Below, piece by piece: positions 1 to 12,159 of a DNA stretch of 64,000 nt. Made by a program: the position numbers and the translations under genes. The stretch is taken from assembly GCF_963678635.1 (NCBI RefSeq), contig NC_087066.1, positions 65,133,277-65,197,276 of the forward strand. The letters run 5' to 3'. The first letter of the stretch is position 1. Every line of letters begins with the position of its first letter. Below the pieces are notes generated by a model. It saw only the letters and a program-made list of their open reading frames with translations. It did no database searches and was not told the origin of the DNA. This DNA is from Symsagittifera roscoffensis. Lineage: Eukaryota > Xenacoelomorpha > Acoela > Convolutidae.

Positions 1-473
1 CTATATGAAAAGTTTTGGTCATCTACTGTTTGCTGTGCTGATGATCCGGGCTGATGGCTTCTTCTGGATGTTGTTGACGTCTGGCTAGAATCTTGATCTA
101 GTATTGGCTTTTGTTGCGCTGGATCATCTGTGCTGTGTGGAGGGCTTCAACTGCGGTGGCATCATTGTTCTGCTGTTGTGGTGTTGTCTCTGCTGTATTT
201 TCCTGTAGCATCTGTCTAAAGTCACCCATGATGTCGTCGTGTTCATCTTGTATATCAGTGAAGCGGTTGATGAGATCCTCCGCTGTGGCGTGTTCAGTCG
301 ACAAAGTAGGTAGTGGCGTCTTCCAAATTGCTGAAGACTTTGCTCATCTCAGAGTCTGAGTCAGCTAAGTTGTTCAAATTGATGTCGTTGATGGCTTTTC
401 TAACTCGTCCGAAGTGGTGCTTTAGTTGTGTGATTAGAACATTTCTCTGGTGGAGAATGGTTTTGTTGGGCAT
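1..473 (-). pseudogene. Frame-broken coding remnant, possibly a retroelement gag N-terminus
   Basis: On the minus strand a 59-codon reading frame opens with ATG at 473-471 (MPNKTILHQRNVLITQLK...) and stops at 296-294. Coding-like sequence continues in a second frame from 304 to 98 (acidic, then Gln/Thr-rich) and in a third frame from about 97 to the left edge (Ser/Gln-rich). GC content and codon pattern look coding, unlike the AT-rich DNA beside it. The basic, helical start followed by a Gln-rich stretch resembles Gag N-termini of Pao/BEL-type elements, but no zinc knuckle or enzyme is visible, so that is a guess. It could also be a broken host exon continuing off the window. At least two frame changes argue against an intact gene. 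Confidence 0.4.
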
Positions 474-2107
474 GACTAGCTTGTCGTAGCTGATCGTTGT
501 TGTCGTTGCAGTTGTCGTAGATGTTGTATCTAGTCGTAGCTTAGACCTGTTTTGTTAGTTCCTGTTTTAGGTAGCTAGACCAAAATTTAGAAGGAACGAA
601 AGGAAAAGAACAATGGTGTGGTAAATAAAATTTCAATTAAGTAAAAGGAAATAAAACAAGAAATTGAAAGTTACAAAAGCCGGATAGTAGATCGTTCCGA
701 TACTTAAACAGGCGGAAAATAATATAAAATAATTGTAAGATTAGCGTCCTTTTACCAAAGTTAAGATATAGGGGTCCGAAGTTTTTTAATCGACCTTTGT
801 CCTTTTTTAATCTTCAGCAACTGCAAATTGAAATTTCTTTGGTAGGCACTAAAGGCAAAAATGTGCTTCTAGCTTGGTCAAAAGGTAGAGCTAAGAAGTG
901 GTTGCTAGCGGTTTAGTTAACATAGAAAACTAACGTGGAAACTCTTCTAAGTTAGACGGTGTTTTTGAGCGCTTTTGTGATTTTAACGATAATTTGAAGA
1001 TCATTTAGTTAGTTGCAAGCGATAGTTCTTTCAGTTTGATACCTTTATCAATTTTGTAAATGATGTGTTTTGGTTTTCAATTTTTTCCGGAGTTTTCATG
1101 GTTCTATATAAAACGTTGATGTCATCTAAGATAGCTTTCAGTTGTCAAATAGGCATATAAAAACCTGAGATAACACATCAATTTTACCAGCAGAGTTTTG
1201 GTACCCAGTGTTTTCTTCTGATTTGCCAAGCTTCAAGAATTTTGATAAAAACCACTTTTGAATTTTTTCATGAATAATCTCATACGCGTGGTCGCGATGT
1301 TTCTCGGTTATATCTCCTTTATATATCTCCCCGAAATTTAAAAAAAAGGAAACTAAGAGCTTCTATTATAAAAGCTTCGATCGACTCTAGTTGAAAATGT
1401 TAGGTTGATATCCCAAGCAATCAAATCATTAGATGTATGCCAAAATGCGGAAAAAAACGACAATTAAATTTGGGCTCATATTTATGAAATGTTAGTAAAA
1501 AGAGCCAATTCGAGGTTGAATGAAGTAAAATGCTTCGTTTTGACCAGTCGAGTATAACTATCTTGCCTATCTTAGTAATAGCAATCCAACATTATTGAAA
1601 AAATAATTATTTTCTTTCATATCCTCGCTATTTTTTCAAAACTTGTATTCTTCTCTAGATTGTCCGGCATTCGAACGAAATTTATCAATTTAGATCCGAT
1701 TTCACTTGAGGCTGGCAAGCGGTTGCTAATCTTCTTTATTATACGGTCTTCTGCTGGTTTCTCTAATGAAGTCTATTCCATTTCAAATTAAAAAGTCGAT
1801 GAAATGGGGAAAAACTCGTGTCTCGATATGAATTCTCCTCGTGTTTATTTTCAACTAGAGGAGTAAATACCATAGATACCATAGGAGGTTGGGATGGATT
1901 GTTCAGCAGAACCTTGAAAGTTTCTGATTGTTTTGAAATTGGCGGTCAATTTTACAATTTTATTAATTGAAAAACTTTTACTAACTAATTGTGGGTTTTA
2001 CTTGCAAATGGAAAATTGAAATTAGCTTGCAAATTAAACAAGGATATAGCACAATTTGTTCCAAACATAGTCTTACATAATACTAACAAAAATTTCAAAT
2101 TTGTGTC
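474..2107. other. AT-rich non-coding stretch
   Basis: No long open frame, RNA gene or clear repeat is visible. The DNA is AT-rich with many homopolymer runs. Nothing functional can be supported here. Confidence 0.5.
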
Positions 2108-2650
2108 GTTTTTTTCTGCGTGGTGTGATAAAATGATCTGAGCAAAAATAGACATACTCGACAATCATAGTAAAATAAGCCAATTGGAAATCAGTTTTTT
2201 TCCAAAAATGACTAGAAAAACGAAAAAAAAATTTCATAATTCAAAATGTTTTTCACTTTCTCATCAAAATTGAGTGTTGGAGTATTAGATTCTAAAGTGG
2301 CTCTAACAAACTTCAAAAATAACTTTTGTTTGAGATAAACAACATTTTCACGGCTTAAATTAGACATAAATAAGTATTAGCTGGAAACTAGACCAAAAAT
2401 CAAAAATTTCAAACCGGTTTTTCTCAACACTGAGAAAATGTTTATCAAATTACCTCGTTTTGTTCAAATCACGACTAAAAGGGTTTTATTACTATGATTT
2501 ATCATATCCTTCGACCCATTCCGATAATTATTTGTGCTACATGATTGTCCTTGGAAAAAAAGAAAAAACTGAAACATCCGAATACAAAATTTTTCCCCAT
2601 TTTTCAAATGGTCGAAGCAATCAAAACTCAACTCGAAGATTCCTAAAGAA
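2108..2650 (-). repeat. Dispersed repeat family R2, copy 1
   Basis: The reverse complement of 2108-2175 shares a block (activity core CTGTCGA.TATG.CTA then TTGTTCAGATC..TTTATCACACC) with 7905-7975 and 25380-25445. The stretch 2494-2650 (ACCCATTCCGAT...CCCCATTTTTCAAATGGTCG) matches 25204-25262 and the reverse complement of 28885-29080. The two blocks occur in the same relative order here and at 25.2-25.4 kb, so they look like parts of one interspersed element of at least 250-550 bp. No coding capacity. Confidence 0.5.
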
Positions 2651-2879
2651 AAGCCAAAATAAAAAATACTTTTTCAAACTTCTTGCTTTGAGTTTAATCC
2701 GCAAGTTAAAAAAAATTTAGCCTTTTTGTTCAGACTTACGAAATAAGTGGCTAAATATTTTTGCTCCGGTTGTTTTTTTCCCAGAAAAGCCAAAAGATGC
2801 AGGTTAATTGGCTCACTTATTGCATTAAGGGTCAATGAACGTAGTTCAGACTGTTATATAGGTCGTTATTATTAATTTT

Positions 2880-3085
2880 TATTAAGTGCAGTTCATTTTC
2901 TTTGTTAAGAGGAAAACATACCCCACTATCAAACTACGAAAATGTTGAAGTCACGAACGTAGAAGAATTCAATTATAAAATTTCCCAGTGAAATAAAAAC
3001 TTTACCTATTGATCAAATTTTCTCAAACTGGGTTTAATTATCAAAAAAGTATCAAACATTGATGGTCAAAAGTCTGTTGGCTATG
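2880..3085 (-). repeat. Interspersed repeat family R1, copy 1
   Basis: Read on the minus strand this contains CATAGCCAACAGAC, then a GAGAAAATTTGATCAATAGGTAAA segment, a TTTATTTC..GGGAAAT segment and TTTTCCTCTTAACAA in the same order as the copies inside PIGK introns (for example 19050-19600). It is diverged but collinear, so it is an older copy of the same interspersed family. Confidence 0.5.
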
Positions 3086-3099
3086 TCCAACAATACAAA

Positions 3100-3918
3100 A
3101 GATAACGCACAAAAAAGTAGAAATATATTCAAATTCATCCCCCCATCTTCGAATGAGAAAAACAAAGTGAGTTTCATACTGTCTTTAAATTAGCGCTTTG
3201 GTTTTTTCAATGATTTTCAGCCGTATTAGCTCGTCGAATCTGCTACACTGGATACCTTGAGTGGATATTTTTTATCCCCATTTTTCCAAATCACCTTAAG
3301 ACTCATTATCTTGCAAATAGAATTAAAAGTTGAAACATCCTTAAATTTTGACCTCAGCTCATGATTTTTTCAGATGGATCAAAAATTTTCCTTCAAAAAA
3401 TGTTGAATATAAAAACATCCTATGCATAAATCATCAGTCGGAAAAAATGTATACGTAATGGCAAGCTACAGAAATTGTACGTTCTGAGAAAACTAACCAG
3501 ATATTGTTGGTTGCTGGATTCCTGACTTTAGATTTCATTCTCAATAATGGTCAATGACTCCTTTAAAATATTCCAAAAAATGATAATTTTCCGTTTGAGA
3601 AAACTGTTTTTAAGATTTCATTCTCATAAAAACAAAATTCACCTTATGTCTGACTGATGAACAAAAAAAATATTGGTCGGTGTCTTGTGAGTTCCTTTTT
3701 TGCTTGCGTTTTTTTATAAACTGAGTGTTTAAAATTTAAAGCTTGCTTTTCAAATTTCAAAGTAGAACTCTAAATGTTCAGTTTTATTCAGTCAAATTTA
3801 GTTTTAAAAAATGAACTCCAATAAAATGAAATCGGAGAAAGTTTTCATCCTTCCTTATCAAACAGTTCCCATAGCAAAAGTGCTGAGCGGAGTCATGTAA
3901 TGTGCGATTGATGAATGT
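3100..3918. other. AT-rich non-coding stretch
   Basis: No supported gene. It precedes the ORF at 3919; upstream exons for that ORF could lie here, but none can be recognised by eye. Confidence 0.4.
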
Positions 3919-4467
3919 TTGTTAAAATATCAATTGACAGTCTTGGAAAATTCTGTTAATGATTTAGGAAAATCTGGGAACAATTCTGCAATCTGCGAAG
4001 CGCAGAAGGAAGAGCTGAGAAGGGCCAACATTGCAATGATACCAGGTCACAATTCTGCCCTGAACGCTATCCGACTGCCTCCGATAACAGTCCCAGAGTC
4101 CACAAATCGAGCAAAAGAGCACAAAAAAGGTCAAAGCAGGCTGGCCCAAGGTCAACTGGCGCCTCTAAAAGGTCAAGGACCGAACGATCAAGGTTACTTG
4201 ACATCAATAAATGGAAAAGGCCAATTGGCGGCTCCTAGAGGTCAAGGTCAACTGGTTCCTATGAGAAGTCGCGGTCAGCCTATGACTATAAAAGATCAAA
4301 GTCAACTGGCGGCCTCGAAGCCTCAATTGAGTGAAAAAGCAGTTGACCCCAGTGACCTGACGCGGAAACTTCTGCAGCTGAAATTGGACAAGATAAAAGA
4401 GTCCAACTACATCTTGCTGCAGAGAGCGACTGCACACAAAGCACAGTCGGAGAAAAAACATCCTTGA
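3919..4467 (+). CDS. Hypothetical Gln/Gly/Leu-repeat protein or terminal exon
   Basis: An open frame of 182 codons stands out in AT-rich surroundings because its GC content is near 47 percent. Residues about 70-140 carry an imperfect repeat of 10-14 residues around the core G-Q-(G)-Q-L-A/V-x-x-K/R. The C-terminus (about 143-182) is charged and probably helical. No family is recognised. The listed start is TTG, not ATG, and a good acceptor (TTGACAG, ending at 3940) lies just inside the frame, so I favour a last exon starting at 3941 whose upstream exons are unidentified, with stop at 4465-4467. No signal peptide or membrane segment is visible. A retroposed or non-coding open frame remains possible. 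Confidence 0.4.
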   Translation: MLKYQLTVLENSVNDLGKSGNNSAICEAQKEELRRANIAMIPGHNSALNAIRLPPITVPESTNRAKEHKKGQSRLAQGQLAPLKGQGPNDQGYLTSINGKGQLAAPRGQGQLVPMRSRGQPMTIKDQSQLAASKPQLSEKAVDPSDLTRKLLQLKLDKIKESNYILLQRATAHKAQSEKKHP

Positions 4468-4469
4468 CT

Positions 4470-5170
4470 GCAGTCAGATGATTGGAAACGATAGCTTATG
4501 AGATTAATGCTGCCATAATTTATGATTTGTAAATATGTGCTCATAACTGAGTTATTTTTCAAAACTTTTTTTATTCATGAAACCGTTCAGGATTACAAAG
4601 GCACTTTTTTAATACTGCAATTAATAGAGTTCTGAAGCAGCAATAGAAGGTTTCATGGCAAGGTTCCAAAAAATTATTGAATTTGGCATTTTTGTGAGAT
4701 AATTTTGAAAATTTCAAAACAAACAGCAATTCGTTATCAAAATTCGAATGTTTTTAAAATGAGTTTTTTGGCAATTTGAAAGCAGAAGATGAAGAAAAAA
4801 TCTGTGAAAAAAAAAGAAAAAAGTCTCGAAATAGTTTTTCAATCGCGAAGAAAGCAACTACCTGGTTACATAAACACTAAAAGAAGTAAAATAAACAAAC
4901 CAGTCGATAGAAAATGAAAAATCAACCACACTCATTGACATACCTTTAAATTTTCATACTGACACTTGACACACTTTAACAGAAATTAATTCTAAAAATT
5001 AATAAGAAAAAATTGAGCACTTTTTTCTGGCCACAAAACTTTAAACGAAACTTTTTGGTTCGAGTTTTGTTCAGAAATCCAGGTACTACTAGTAAACTTT
5101 ACAAAGGTTTAGAAATATACCATTTTTGTCATAGCTTTAACTGCAAATAAAATTGGAAAACTTTTCTAGG
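4470..5170. other. AT-rich non-coding stretch
   Basis: Downstream of the 182-codon ORF. No coding frame and no clear AATAAA signal close to the stop. Nothing else identified. Confidence 0.4.
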
Positions 5171-5177
5171 CTTTGAC

Positions 5178-5375
5178 TGAATCAACCAAAGTTTGCTTAG
5201 AAATTAGCCTCAAAAAATAGTTAAAACTGACAACCAAAAACGTTGAGAGACCTAATGTAACTAACTGAATCAATCAAATTCTTCCACTAAATCAATCAAA
5301 GTCTGCTTAGAAATTAGCTTAAAAAAATAGTTAAAATTGACAACCAAAAACGTTGAGACACCTAATGCAGCTAAG
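5178..5375. repeat. Two-copy 110-bp tandem duplication
   Basis: The sequence CAA(C/T)CAAAGT(T/C)TGCTTAG is followed by about 80 further matching bases and then recurs 110 bp later. The two units differ at a handful of positions. Confidence 0.7.
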
Positions 5376-6061
5376 TCAGTTTACAGACAATTTATAAGAC
5401 TATTATTTTTAATTATCAGTTTTAAATCAATTTTTTTGCGGTTTCTTGAACAAAACTTGGTTGATTAAAAGACCTATGTGATCGATGACAAGCACAGAGA
5501 TTAATAGTCTTACTACTAAACGGTTGTTTGCGGTTTTTGAAAATGTGTTTTCTTCTGCTAAATAATTAGCACAGAAAATGATTACTACAGTATCAAATTC
5601 ACCGAATGTTACAGATTATTAATACCATAAAATTTGTGCAAGTTTTTCAATTGTTTTTCTTATGCTTAAGTTTTAAAGGATGTTGTTACTACATTTTAAT
5701 GCTGGCAAAATTTCCTAAAACGTACAAAAAGCACTAAGAATAATGTTACAGTTTTTGTTGCAACTTTTTTTTAATGTACAAGAAGCGCAGCTATTACTAC
5801 TACAGTATATGTTGCAAACATTTTGATAATGATCGTTGCTTTACAGAGTACTATTTTTGTTCCGACTTTGGGGTGGGTTTTTTTTTCTTCAGACAAAGTT
5901 CGACTTTTAAACTAGCCATTTTTGACGGAATTTTTTAATATAATTCAAAAAGTATTAATGTCCTGAGCTTAAATTTGAAATATATTTCACCTGTGATCAT
6001 TTTTCGTAAAGTTATGAGGGTTTAAAGATTGCCATTTAGGCCATTTTGACCAATTTGGGAC

Positions 6062-6098
6062 AATTAACGCGCGATATAATTCGCGCTATTAACGCGTA
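6062..6098. repeat. GC-rich inverted/direct repeat motif
   Basis: Within AT-rich DNA the stretch holds GCGCGA-TATAAT-TCGCGC, a perfect 6-bp inverted repeat, flanked by two direct copies of ATTAACGCG. No function is known. Confidence 0.4.
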
Positions 6099-7904
6099 AG
6101 CGGAGAGTTAATTCGTCTTAGAAATCGTTCCAAAGTGGTTGAAAGTAGCTTATTTGCCATAATTAATTTGTTACAAGGAGCGAAATATATCCTTATGTAC
6201 TTCTTATGGCGTGTGGGGTATGATTTTTTACAGAAAACTTTAAATTTTAGAATTTTTTTTCCCATTTTGTTTTATTACATTAAGTTTTTTTATGTTTTTA
6301 CTGCTCCATAAACCTTAAAAGGCAGTCGGAACATTCAGGGCTTTGCCCTGATACGAGCAGTCTTGTTACTATATGTGTCGCAAAGCTTTAGAAACTTAAG
6401 TTCTGTTGTATAAGTAGCGCAGAGTATTACTGCTGCAATTTTTGGAAAAACTTCTGATTTTTCTACAGTTATTTGCAATAATCGAATGTCAAAAACGTAT
6501 ATCAGTGAGCGGAAAAATAATTTTAAAATTTAGCAATCAAGAGATGAAAAAAATAAATAACCATTCAAACAAAAAACTGAACAGAAAATTTAAAAAACGT
6601 AGGGCATTGAAAAAATAGGACGGTCAAAAGAACATACAATTGAACGTAATGAAAATATAAGAAAAATGTTCAGGTTTTTGAAAAAAATGGTTTGTGGCAT
6701 AATTTGTAAAAATTACTCTGGTTTCACAGGTAGCACAGACACTTAAAGAGTTAAAATAACAAAAACAATAGTTTTTTTGATTTAAAAGAAACAAAGACCG
6801 CGGCTATTACTAATGATTTCTTATTGCAAATTTGCCATGCAAGCATTTTTCTCTGCATTTTGAGAGAATCGCAGTTTCCTGTGCAAGCAGCAGAAAAAAG
6901 TATACCTATTTGTTTTTGCATTTTTGCAATAAAACTAACCGACTGGTTCTTGTAGGTTATTTGAGTCAAGTTTTTGAACTTTCATATGCCGTTCAAGTAA
7001 CTTAGAACACAAGATTCAATTAATTTGCTGCAAAATTTATCGAAAATATTTGCTTGATGCTATTTGTTATTACTACCGTTTTAATTGTGATTTTTTCATG
7101 AATTTTGCTGAAAAAAAGTGGAAGTTTTTGCAACAAATTTTGTAGCATGTTATCAACAAAATTTCCTTGCGTAAAAAAGTTACCATAGTTTCCATTGAAA
7201 ATTTTTTTGCCGTAAGCAGACAAGGTTATTTTCATATTTTGTTAGCAAAAACTTTTTTTGTGCATATGGCACTGTAAATCAAATGTTTTTTTTTTGCATT
7301 TATTGAAATAATACTTTTTCCTGTACAAGTAGCCCAGAATGTTACGAGAATATTATTTAGAAGAAATTGTCACTAGGTTTGCTGCTTAGATTGTTAGTAT
7401 TAGAGTGTTTGCCGATGTAAAGTTAACAAAAAACGTTTTCATTACCATAATTTTACAATTTTTCTCTTTTTTGCTGCACAGATAGCTTAATAAAGTTTCC
7501 TAACTTTTTAAAAATCGAGTTCAAAGAACTTTTCAGTAAAACACAAAACAACAACTCAACAGTTTTAACATTCAAAAGATCAAAACAACGACAAAAAAAC
7601 CAACTGAAAAACTGAACAAAGTATTTGAAGAAAATAAAACATTGAAAAAAAAACGAGTAGTCCATAAACAAACGAAGCCTCTTGCCAAAAAAACAACCCA
7701 CAGAATCTGAGGCTTACTACCAAAGTATTTGATCCAACATTTTTTGAAAAAAATATTTTTTTGTTGTTGTTGCATAACAAACACAGAAAATGACTACTAC
7801 ACTAATTGTTGCATGCTTTCGAAATTTTTTTTGCTGAAAACGTTTTATACGAGCACAGATTCATACATTTTTCTTCAAAAACTGTTGTCCAGTTTGCCGA
7901 TTTA

Positions 7905-7975
7905 CTCTGACTGTCGAATATGCCTAAATTGCATTGTTTTGTTCAGATCTTTTATCACACCATTCAGACAAAACT
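7905..7975 (+). repeat. Dispersed repeat family R2, copy 2 (fragment)
   Basis: CTGACTGTCGAATATGCCTAA followed by TTGTTCAGATCTTTTATCACACC, matching 25380-25445 and the reverse complement of 2108-2175. Confidence 0.45.
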
Positions 7976-8520
7976 ACACTAGTTGAAAAAACTTGTAGTT
8001 TGTTTAAGACTATAGTAAGATCATTTTGGGCTACTTTATGCCGTGCGATTACCAAAAGATATCAAAATAACAGTTTTTGTTGTAAAAGTCTGAAATTTTT
8101 GTTGAACAAGTAGCAGAGAAAGTTCCTATTTGATTTTGTGTTGAAAATGCTCAATTTTTTTGCACTAATAGTACCACAGCTGTTTTCAACTACTGTGTTT
8201 TTTCAAACATTTGATAGTTTTTTTAAACTTTCCCAGTTTTCAAAAGTAACAACTTCCGTATTTGATAAAGTTTCAAATTTCAGAAAAAGACAATCACTCA
8301 AAGACCTGAAAATCAGAATTAGAAAACAAACTTGAAAAAAAACAACGACCTGATGAACATGCAAAATGATTTTCGTAAAAATTATCAGATCATTACTAAT
8401 AAATTAAACATTTATTTATTTATTTAAAGTATTTACACCATTGTGGTGAAGGGATTTCTCCCCGTCAAAATTAAGTCAAAAAGTCAACTGACGACAAGTT
8501 TTACAGAGACACAGTATTCT

Positions 8521-11174
8521 TCATGAACACGAGTTGAGTTCGTTGTAGTTGTTCATGAAGAAGTTCCAATAGTATTTTAGCAGTCGTTTCTTGAGTCCAT
8601 TGAAGTCGAGAGCATTCACCGATGTGTGCAGAATATTTGCAAGTCGACATGTACGGTACCAAAAATTGTGTCTTGATTTTTCGTAGTTCACGTGTTTAAC
8701 ATCAAACAACTTATGGCGACCAGTCGAAAATGTTTCGTAATCATCCCACTTAAAATCGTATTTCCCATTTATAATCTTGAACAGTAACAATACATCATTA
8801 ACTTCCATATACAAAGAAATAGGCATCATGTTGACGCTGATAAGGCGCTGATGGTAAAGCGAGTCGTTGTCGAAGAGAATCCACTTGGTAGCTTTGCGTT
8901 GTATGGATTCGAGGGCCTTCAAATTTCCGATGTTGGCGTACCAATCAGATGAGCCATACAAGAGTATTGGTAGCAGTATAGATTCAACTTGTGAACTCGA
9001 GATAAAATAATGGAGCAATTACGCTTAATAAGAAACAAGATTACCAGCGCTTTTTTGCAAGCTTTTTCAATATGATGGGACCATGACAAGCTGGATGAGA
9101 AAAGAATACCAAGATCTTTCTGGCTGTCGACGACTGTGAGCTCTTTTTCTGCTACATATACGGTGCAAAAACGCTGTGAGAAAGGTGAAAGGTGGCATTT
9201 ATCAGGATGTAACATCATACAGTTGTCGTTGCACCACTGCAGGATTCTGTAGACATCGACTTGTAGATGGCACAAACTGTTAGCGGAGTGCCGAAAAAGT
9301 AGTTTTGAATCGTCGGCAAAACTGTACACTGCATTTACCAACCCATCGGGGATATCAATTTACATAAAGTAAGAAAAAAAGGGCCCTAAGATGGACCCTT
9401 GAGGTACACCGCTAAGTACAAGCAGAAGCGAAGAGTAGTATTTGTCCACTTTAACAAACTGTCTACGGTCAGCAAGATAGCTCTTAATAACTGCTAGGAG
9501 TCTTCCAGAAATTCTCAAACTGCGCAGCTTATTAAGCAGGACAGAGTGACTAATTTTGTCAAAGGCTTTAGCGAAATCTATATATACGGCTTCCACCGTA
9601 TTACGGTTGTCTGTCTGGCGATAGATCTCGTCTAGGTAGCAGATTAATTGGATAATCGTAGAGATGTGCTTTAGGAAACCATATTGTGAATTTGGCATGA
9701 GTGGTCTAATGAAAAGATACAATTCGTCAAATATACCGCGCTCAAGGATTTTGGATGCAATGTCTAATAATGTGATAGGACGATAATTGTTTGCCATTCG
9801 CTTGTCAGCTTGTTTATGCAAGGGCTTGACTTTCCCAATCTTCCACTGCGAAGGAAAGCAACCTGTTCTCTTAATAGAGCTGAAAATGTGACTAAGAGAT
9901 TTGCGAAGGGAAAGAGTCTTCTTGAATAAAGCCTGTGGCAAGTTATTGTGACCGCGGGAGTTGCTTACGTCTAGCCTGGTGGTTTTTGTCATTATGTTCG
10001 GAAACGTCGAAGTCAATAAGAAGGAACCGCACATATTACGAACCCTCGCAACATCTTTGGAAAAAAACAGACTGGAAAAACTGGTTGAATAGATTACAAA
10101 TACTAGTAGGGTTGTTTGCTTCAATGTTATTCCAGTGTAAAACAGGTGGTAAACTGCAGCACACGAATGCGACATTGTAATTTGTCGGAGTGGTTTTGGT
10201 TGAGACGCTTCTCAAGAGTATTCAAGACTTTCAACTTGTATGAAGTTGCCTGAGATACCCAGGGTGGCAGTGAACTGCGATATTGAGTTCTTACGTTGAA
10301 ATATGCTCGTGCAACCATTCTTACCACTGTGTCAGGAGAACATTTGGATTGGTCCAACAAATTCCTTGAAAAGGTTTTTCAGCAATAAGGGCGGCAAGCA
10401 AATCAAAGTCACCGCGACAACAGCTAAACTGATGTGGCCGTTCATCAACGGCAATGTCCTGACTAGGGGCATACGAGACAGCAAGTTTCACAGCAATATG
10501 GTCAGTGGCAGCTTTCTCGTTAACAGAATATGCGTTGGTAAAGTCAGTTGCAGGCTCAACATTGAGAATGAAATCGCTGTTTACAAGGACGACATCCAGA
10601 GTATGCAACGTTGTTGTGGGGAAGTCAACCAGCTGCTGGAAATTTTTCTCAAAGAGAAGATTCAAAACCGACTTCTCATAGTTATCAGTTGAGTCCTATG
10701 TACTCCAATTAACAGTAACAAGATAAGCATCGCCAAAGATGATAACATTTCTTGAAGGATGATGTCATCTCCCATTTTGTTATTGAACTCCCATTTTGTT
10801 ATTGAGCACCTATAGGCACTTGAAGCTGGTGGGTTGTAGATACAAAACACAAGAACGTCCTCAACCAAACAACTCACTATGTCATCCTCGCACTCGTACA
10901 CAATATTTATTGTCATGTGATTTAAGCTGTTGTTAACAGCTAAAAGAACACCTCCATGTTTTGAGTGTGTCGTAGTTTTTCTCTCTTTACGGTACAAGTG
11001 AAAATTTACCAAAGGCAACGCGGAGTCGGCAAAATCAGGAGTCCACCATGTTTCGGTTAAGGCAATGACATAGAAGTTAGAAGGGATCAAAGCGCGCACA
11101 AGAGCATCACGCCTATCTTTCGCAAGGATACTGCGAACATTGAAACGCAGCAGTTTTATATCACTCTGAGGCAT
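8521..11174 (-). pseudogene. LINE ORF2 (endonuclease-reverse transcriptase), frameshifted
   Basis: Seven bases after ORF1 ends, the frame MPQSDIKLLRFNVRSI opens. Endonuclease motifs visible are RFNVRSI, ALTETWW, an HGGVLLAV segment and TDHIAVKL. Reverse transcriptase motifs are NYRPITLLDIASKILE, YIDFAKAFDKI, GVPQGSILGP and FADDSK (the catalytic box, at about 9320). The C-terminal part (9018-8521) is the usual LINE tail with Trp/Lys-rich helices. The protein is spread over at least six frame segments. One break is a 19-bp tandem duplication at 10770-10807; another is a one-base insertion between the GVPQGS and FADD blocks near 9352. The family role is target-primed reverse transcription; this copy cannot make it. 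Confidence 0.85.
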
Positions 11175-11180
11175 TTCTAG

Positions 11181-12150
11181 TCAATCAGTAGGTTGAACTT
11201 CGATATTGTCTTGAAACAAATTTAGCGATTTGATTCGTAGACTTTCAGGATCCACGCCGTTGTTTATCAGCTCCTTTCGTTTCAATAATATCTTGCGCTC
11301 ACAATCCCTTTCGAAAGCGCTCAATGCTTTGGAGATGAAGATTTTATCTTCCAATTCCTTCAGTTTAGGCGCTCGTGACATGACTAATCGTGCATCCCAG
11401 ACATTTGATAATGTGACCAGCAAGGTCCGAGGTCGATTTCGGTCTTTGTTGAATTTTCCCAATCGCGTGATATTGCTAATTGTTGCATTAACGCCTACGT
11501 GATTAAGGACGCTAGTCACTTTGTCATTTTCATACTCAGTAGTCTCAATCCCACTGCCAGCTTCTTTGATTCCATCGATTCTTAGCTGTTTCGGCAATTG
11601 GACATCGTAATTACCGCTCACCGGTTGGTTATTTGGCGGGGGCGTTGAATTTTCCACTGACTTGAGCAGATCAATTTTTTTAGCAAATGGTAACACGACT
11701 CTCTTTTAGAACTGTTTCCATACTTTGTGCCGAAGGTTGCTGTTGAGTTGACGAACTTTCAGTTTGTTCTTTAATGGATTTTATCTCATCTTTCGTTTGG
11801 TGTATTGAAGGTTCAACACGTGAAAATTCCATTAAACCAGCGATCATTTTGTCGTTTCCGCGGAGTTGGCTTATCGCCTCTCTTAGGAGACACAAAAGAC
11901 CGTCCTTCTTTAATGAATGTGTGGCTTCGATAAAAACCCTCTTCATCCACGTAGACAAGCTCAGCAATCGTGGGATAGTGGTCGCGGCTGAAGTGACGAC
12001 GGTCGGTGTTTGTTTGATCCATACCGTTTGCGTACCAAAACTGCAAGTCTGTAGATCTTCACCTGCCGAAACAACACTCTGACTGTTCTCACGGGGCCGC
12101 AAATGCTGGATATGATAATAAGTCAGAGGTTGCCGTCGGAGGACTTCCAC
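11181..12150 (-). pseudogene. LINE ORF1 (RNA-binding protein), frameshifted
   Basis: Two overlapping frames, 12150-11680 and 11696-11181, together give a protein of about 320 residues. The C-terminal half (NITRLGKFNKDR...PRTLLVTL...ARLVMSRAPKLKEL) has the pattern of the RRM-like/esterase-lacking ORF1 of CR1-group LINEs, which binds the element RNA. The N-terminal half is poorly conserved and I recognise no domain. A frame change lies near 11690. Confidence 0.65.
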
Positions 12151-12159
12151 ATCATAACA

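Larger units (their letters stand above)
5400..8340. repeat. Decayed AT-rich satellite, left part
   Basis: A motif close to TGTACAAGTAGCACAGAATG, often followed by TTACTACTACAG and a TTTTTGCA stretch, recurs at about 5562, 5774, 6406, 6727, 6883, 7321, 7474, 7769 and 8100. Spacing is irregular and copies are diverged. The same motif resumes at 12.27 kb on the other side of the LINE, so this was probably one array before the LINE inserted. Apparent short ORFs here have no coding signature. Confidence 0.55.
8410..12150 (-). mobile_element. Non-LTR retrotransposon (CR1/Jockey-like LINE), dead
   Basis: This is a nearly full-length LINE on the minus strand: an ORF1 region (12150-11181), then ORF2 with apurinic endonuclease and reverse transcriptase (11174-8521), then a short 3' tail ending in a (TTTA)n tract at 8411-8426 as read on the plus strand. 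The tail and the domain order fit the CR1/Jockey group. Multiple frameshifts make it inactive. It splits a decayed satellite found on both sides. Target-site duplications could not be identified by eye. Confidence 0.85.

Noticed and set aside
7453-7784. Overlapping minus-strand ORFs of 66-82 codons rich in Phe/Leu
   Set aside because: Typical chance frames in A-rich DNA inside the decayed satellite.
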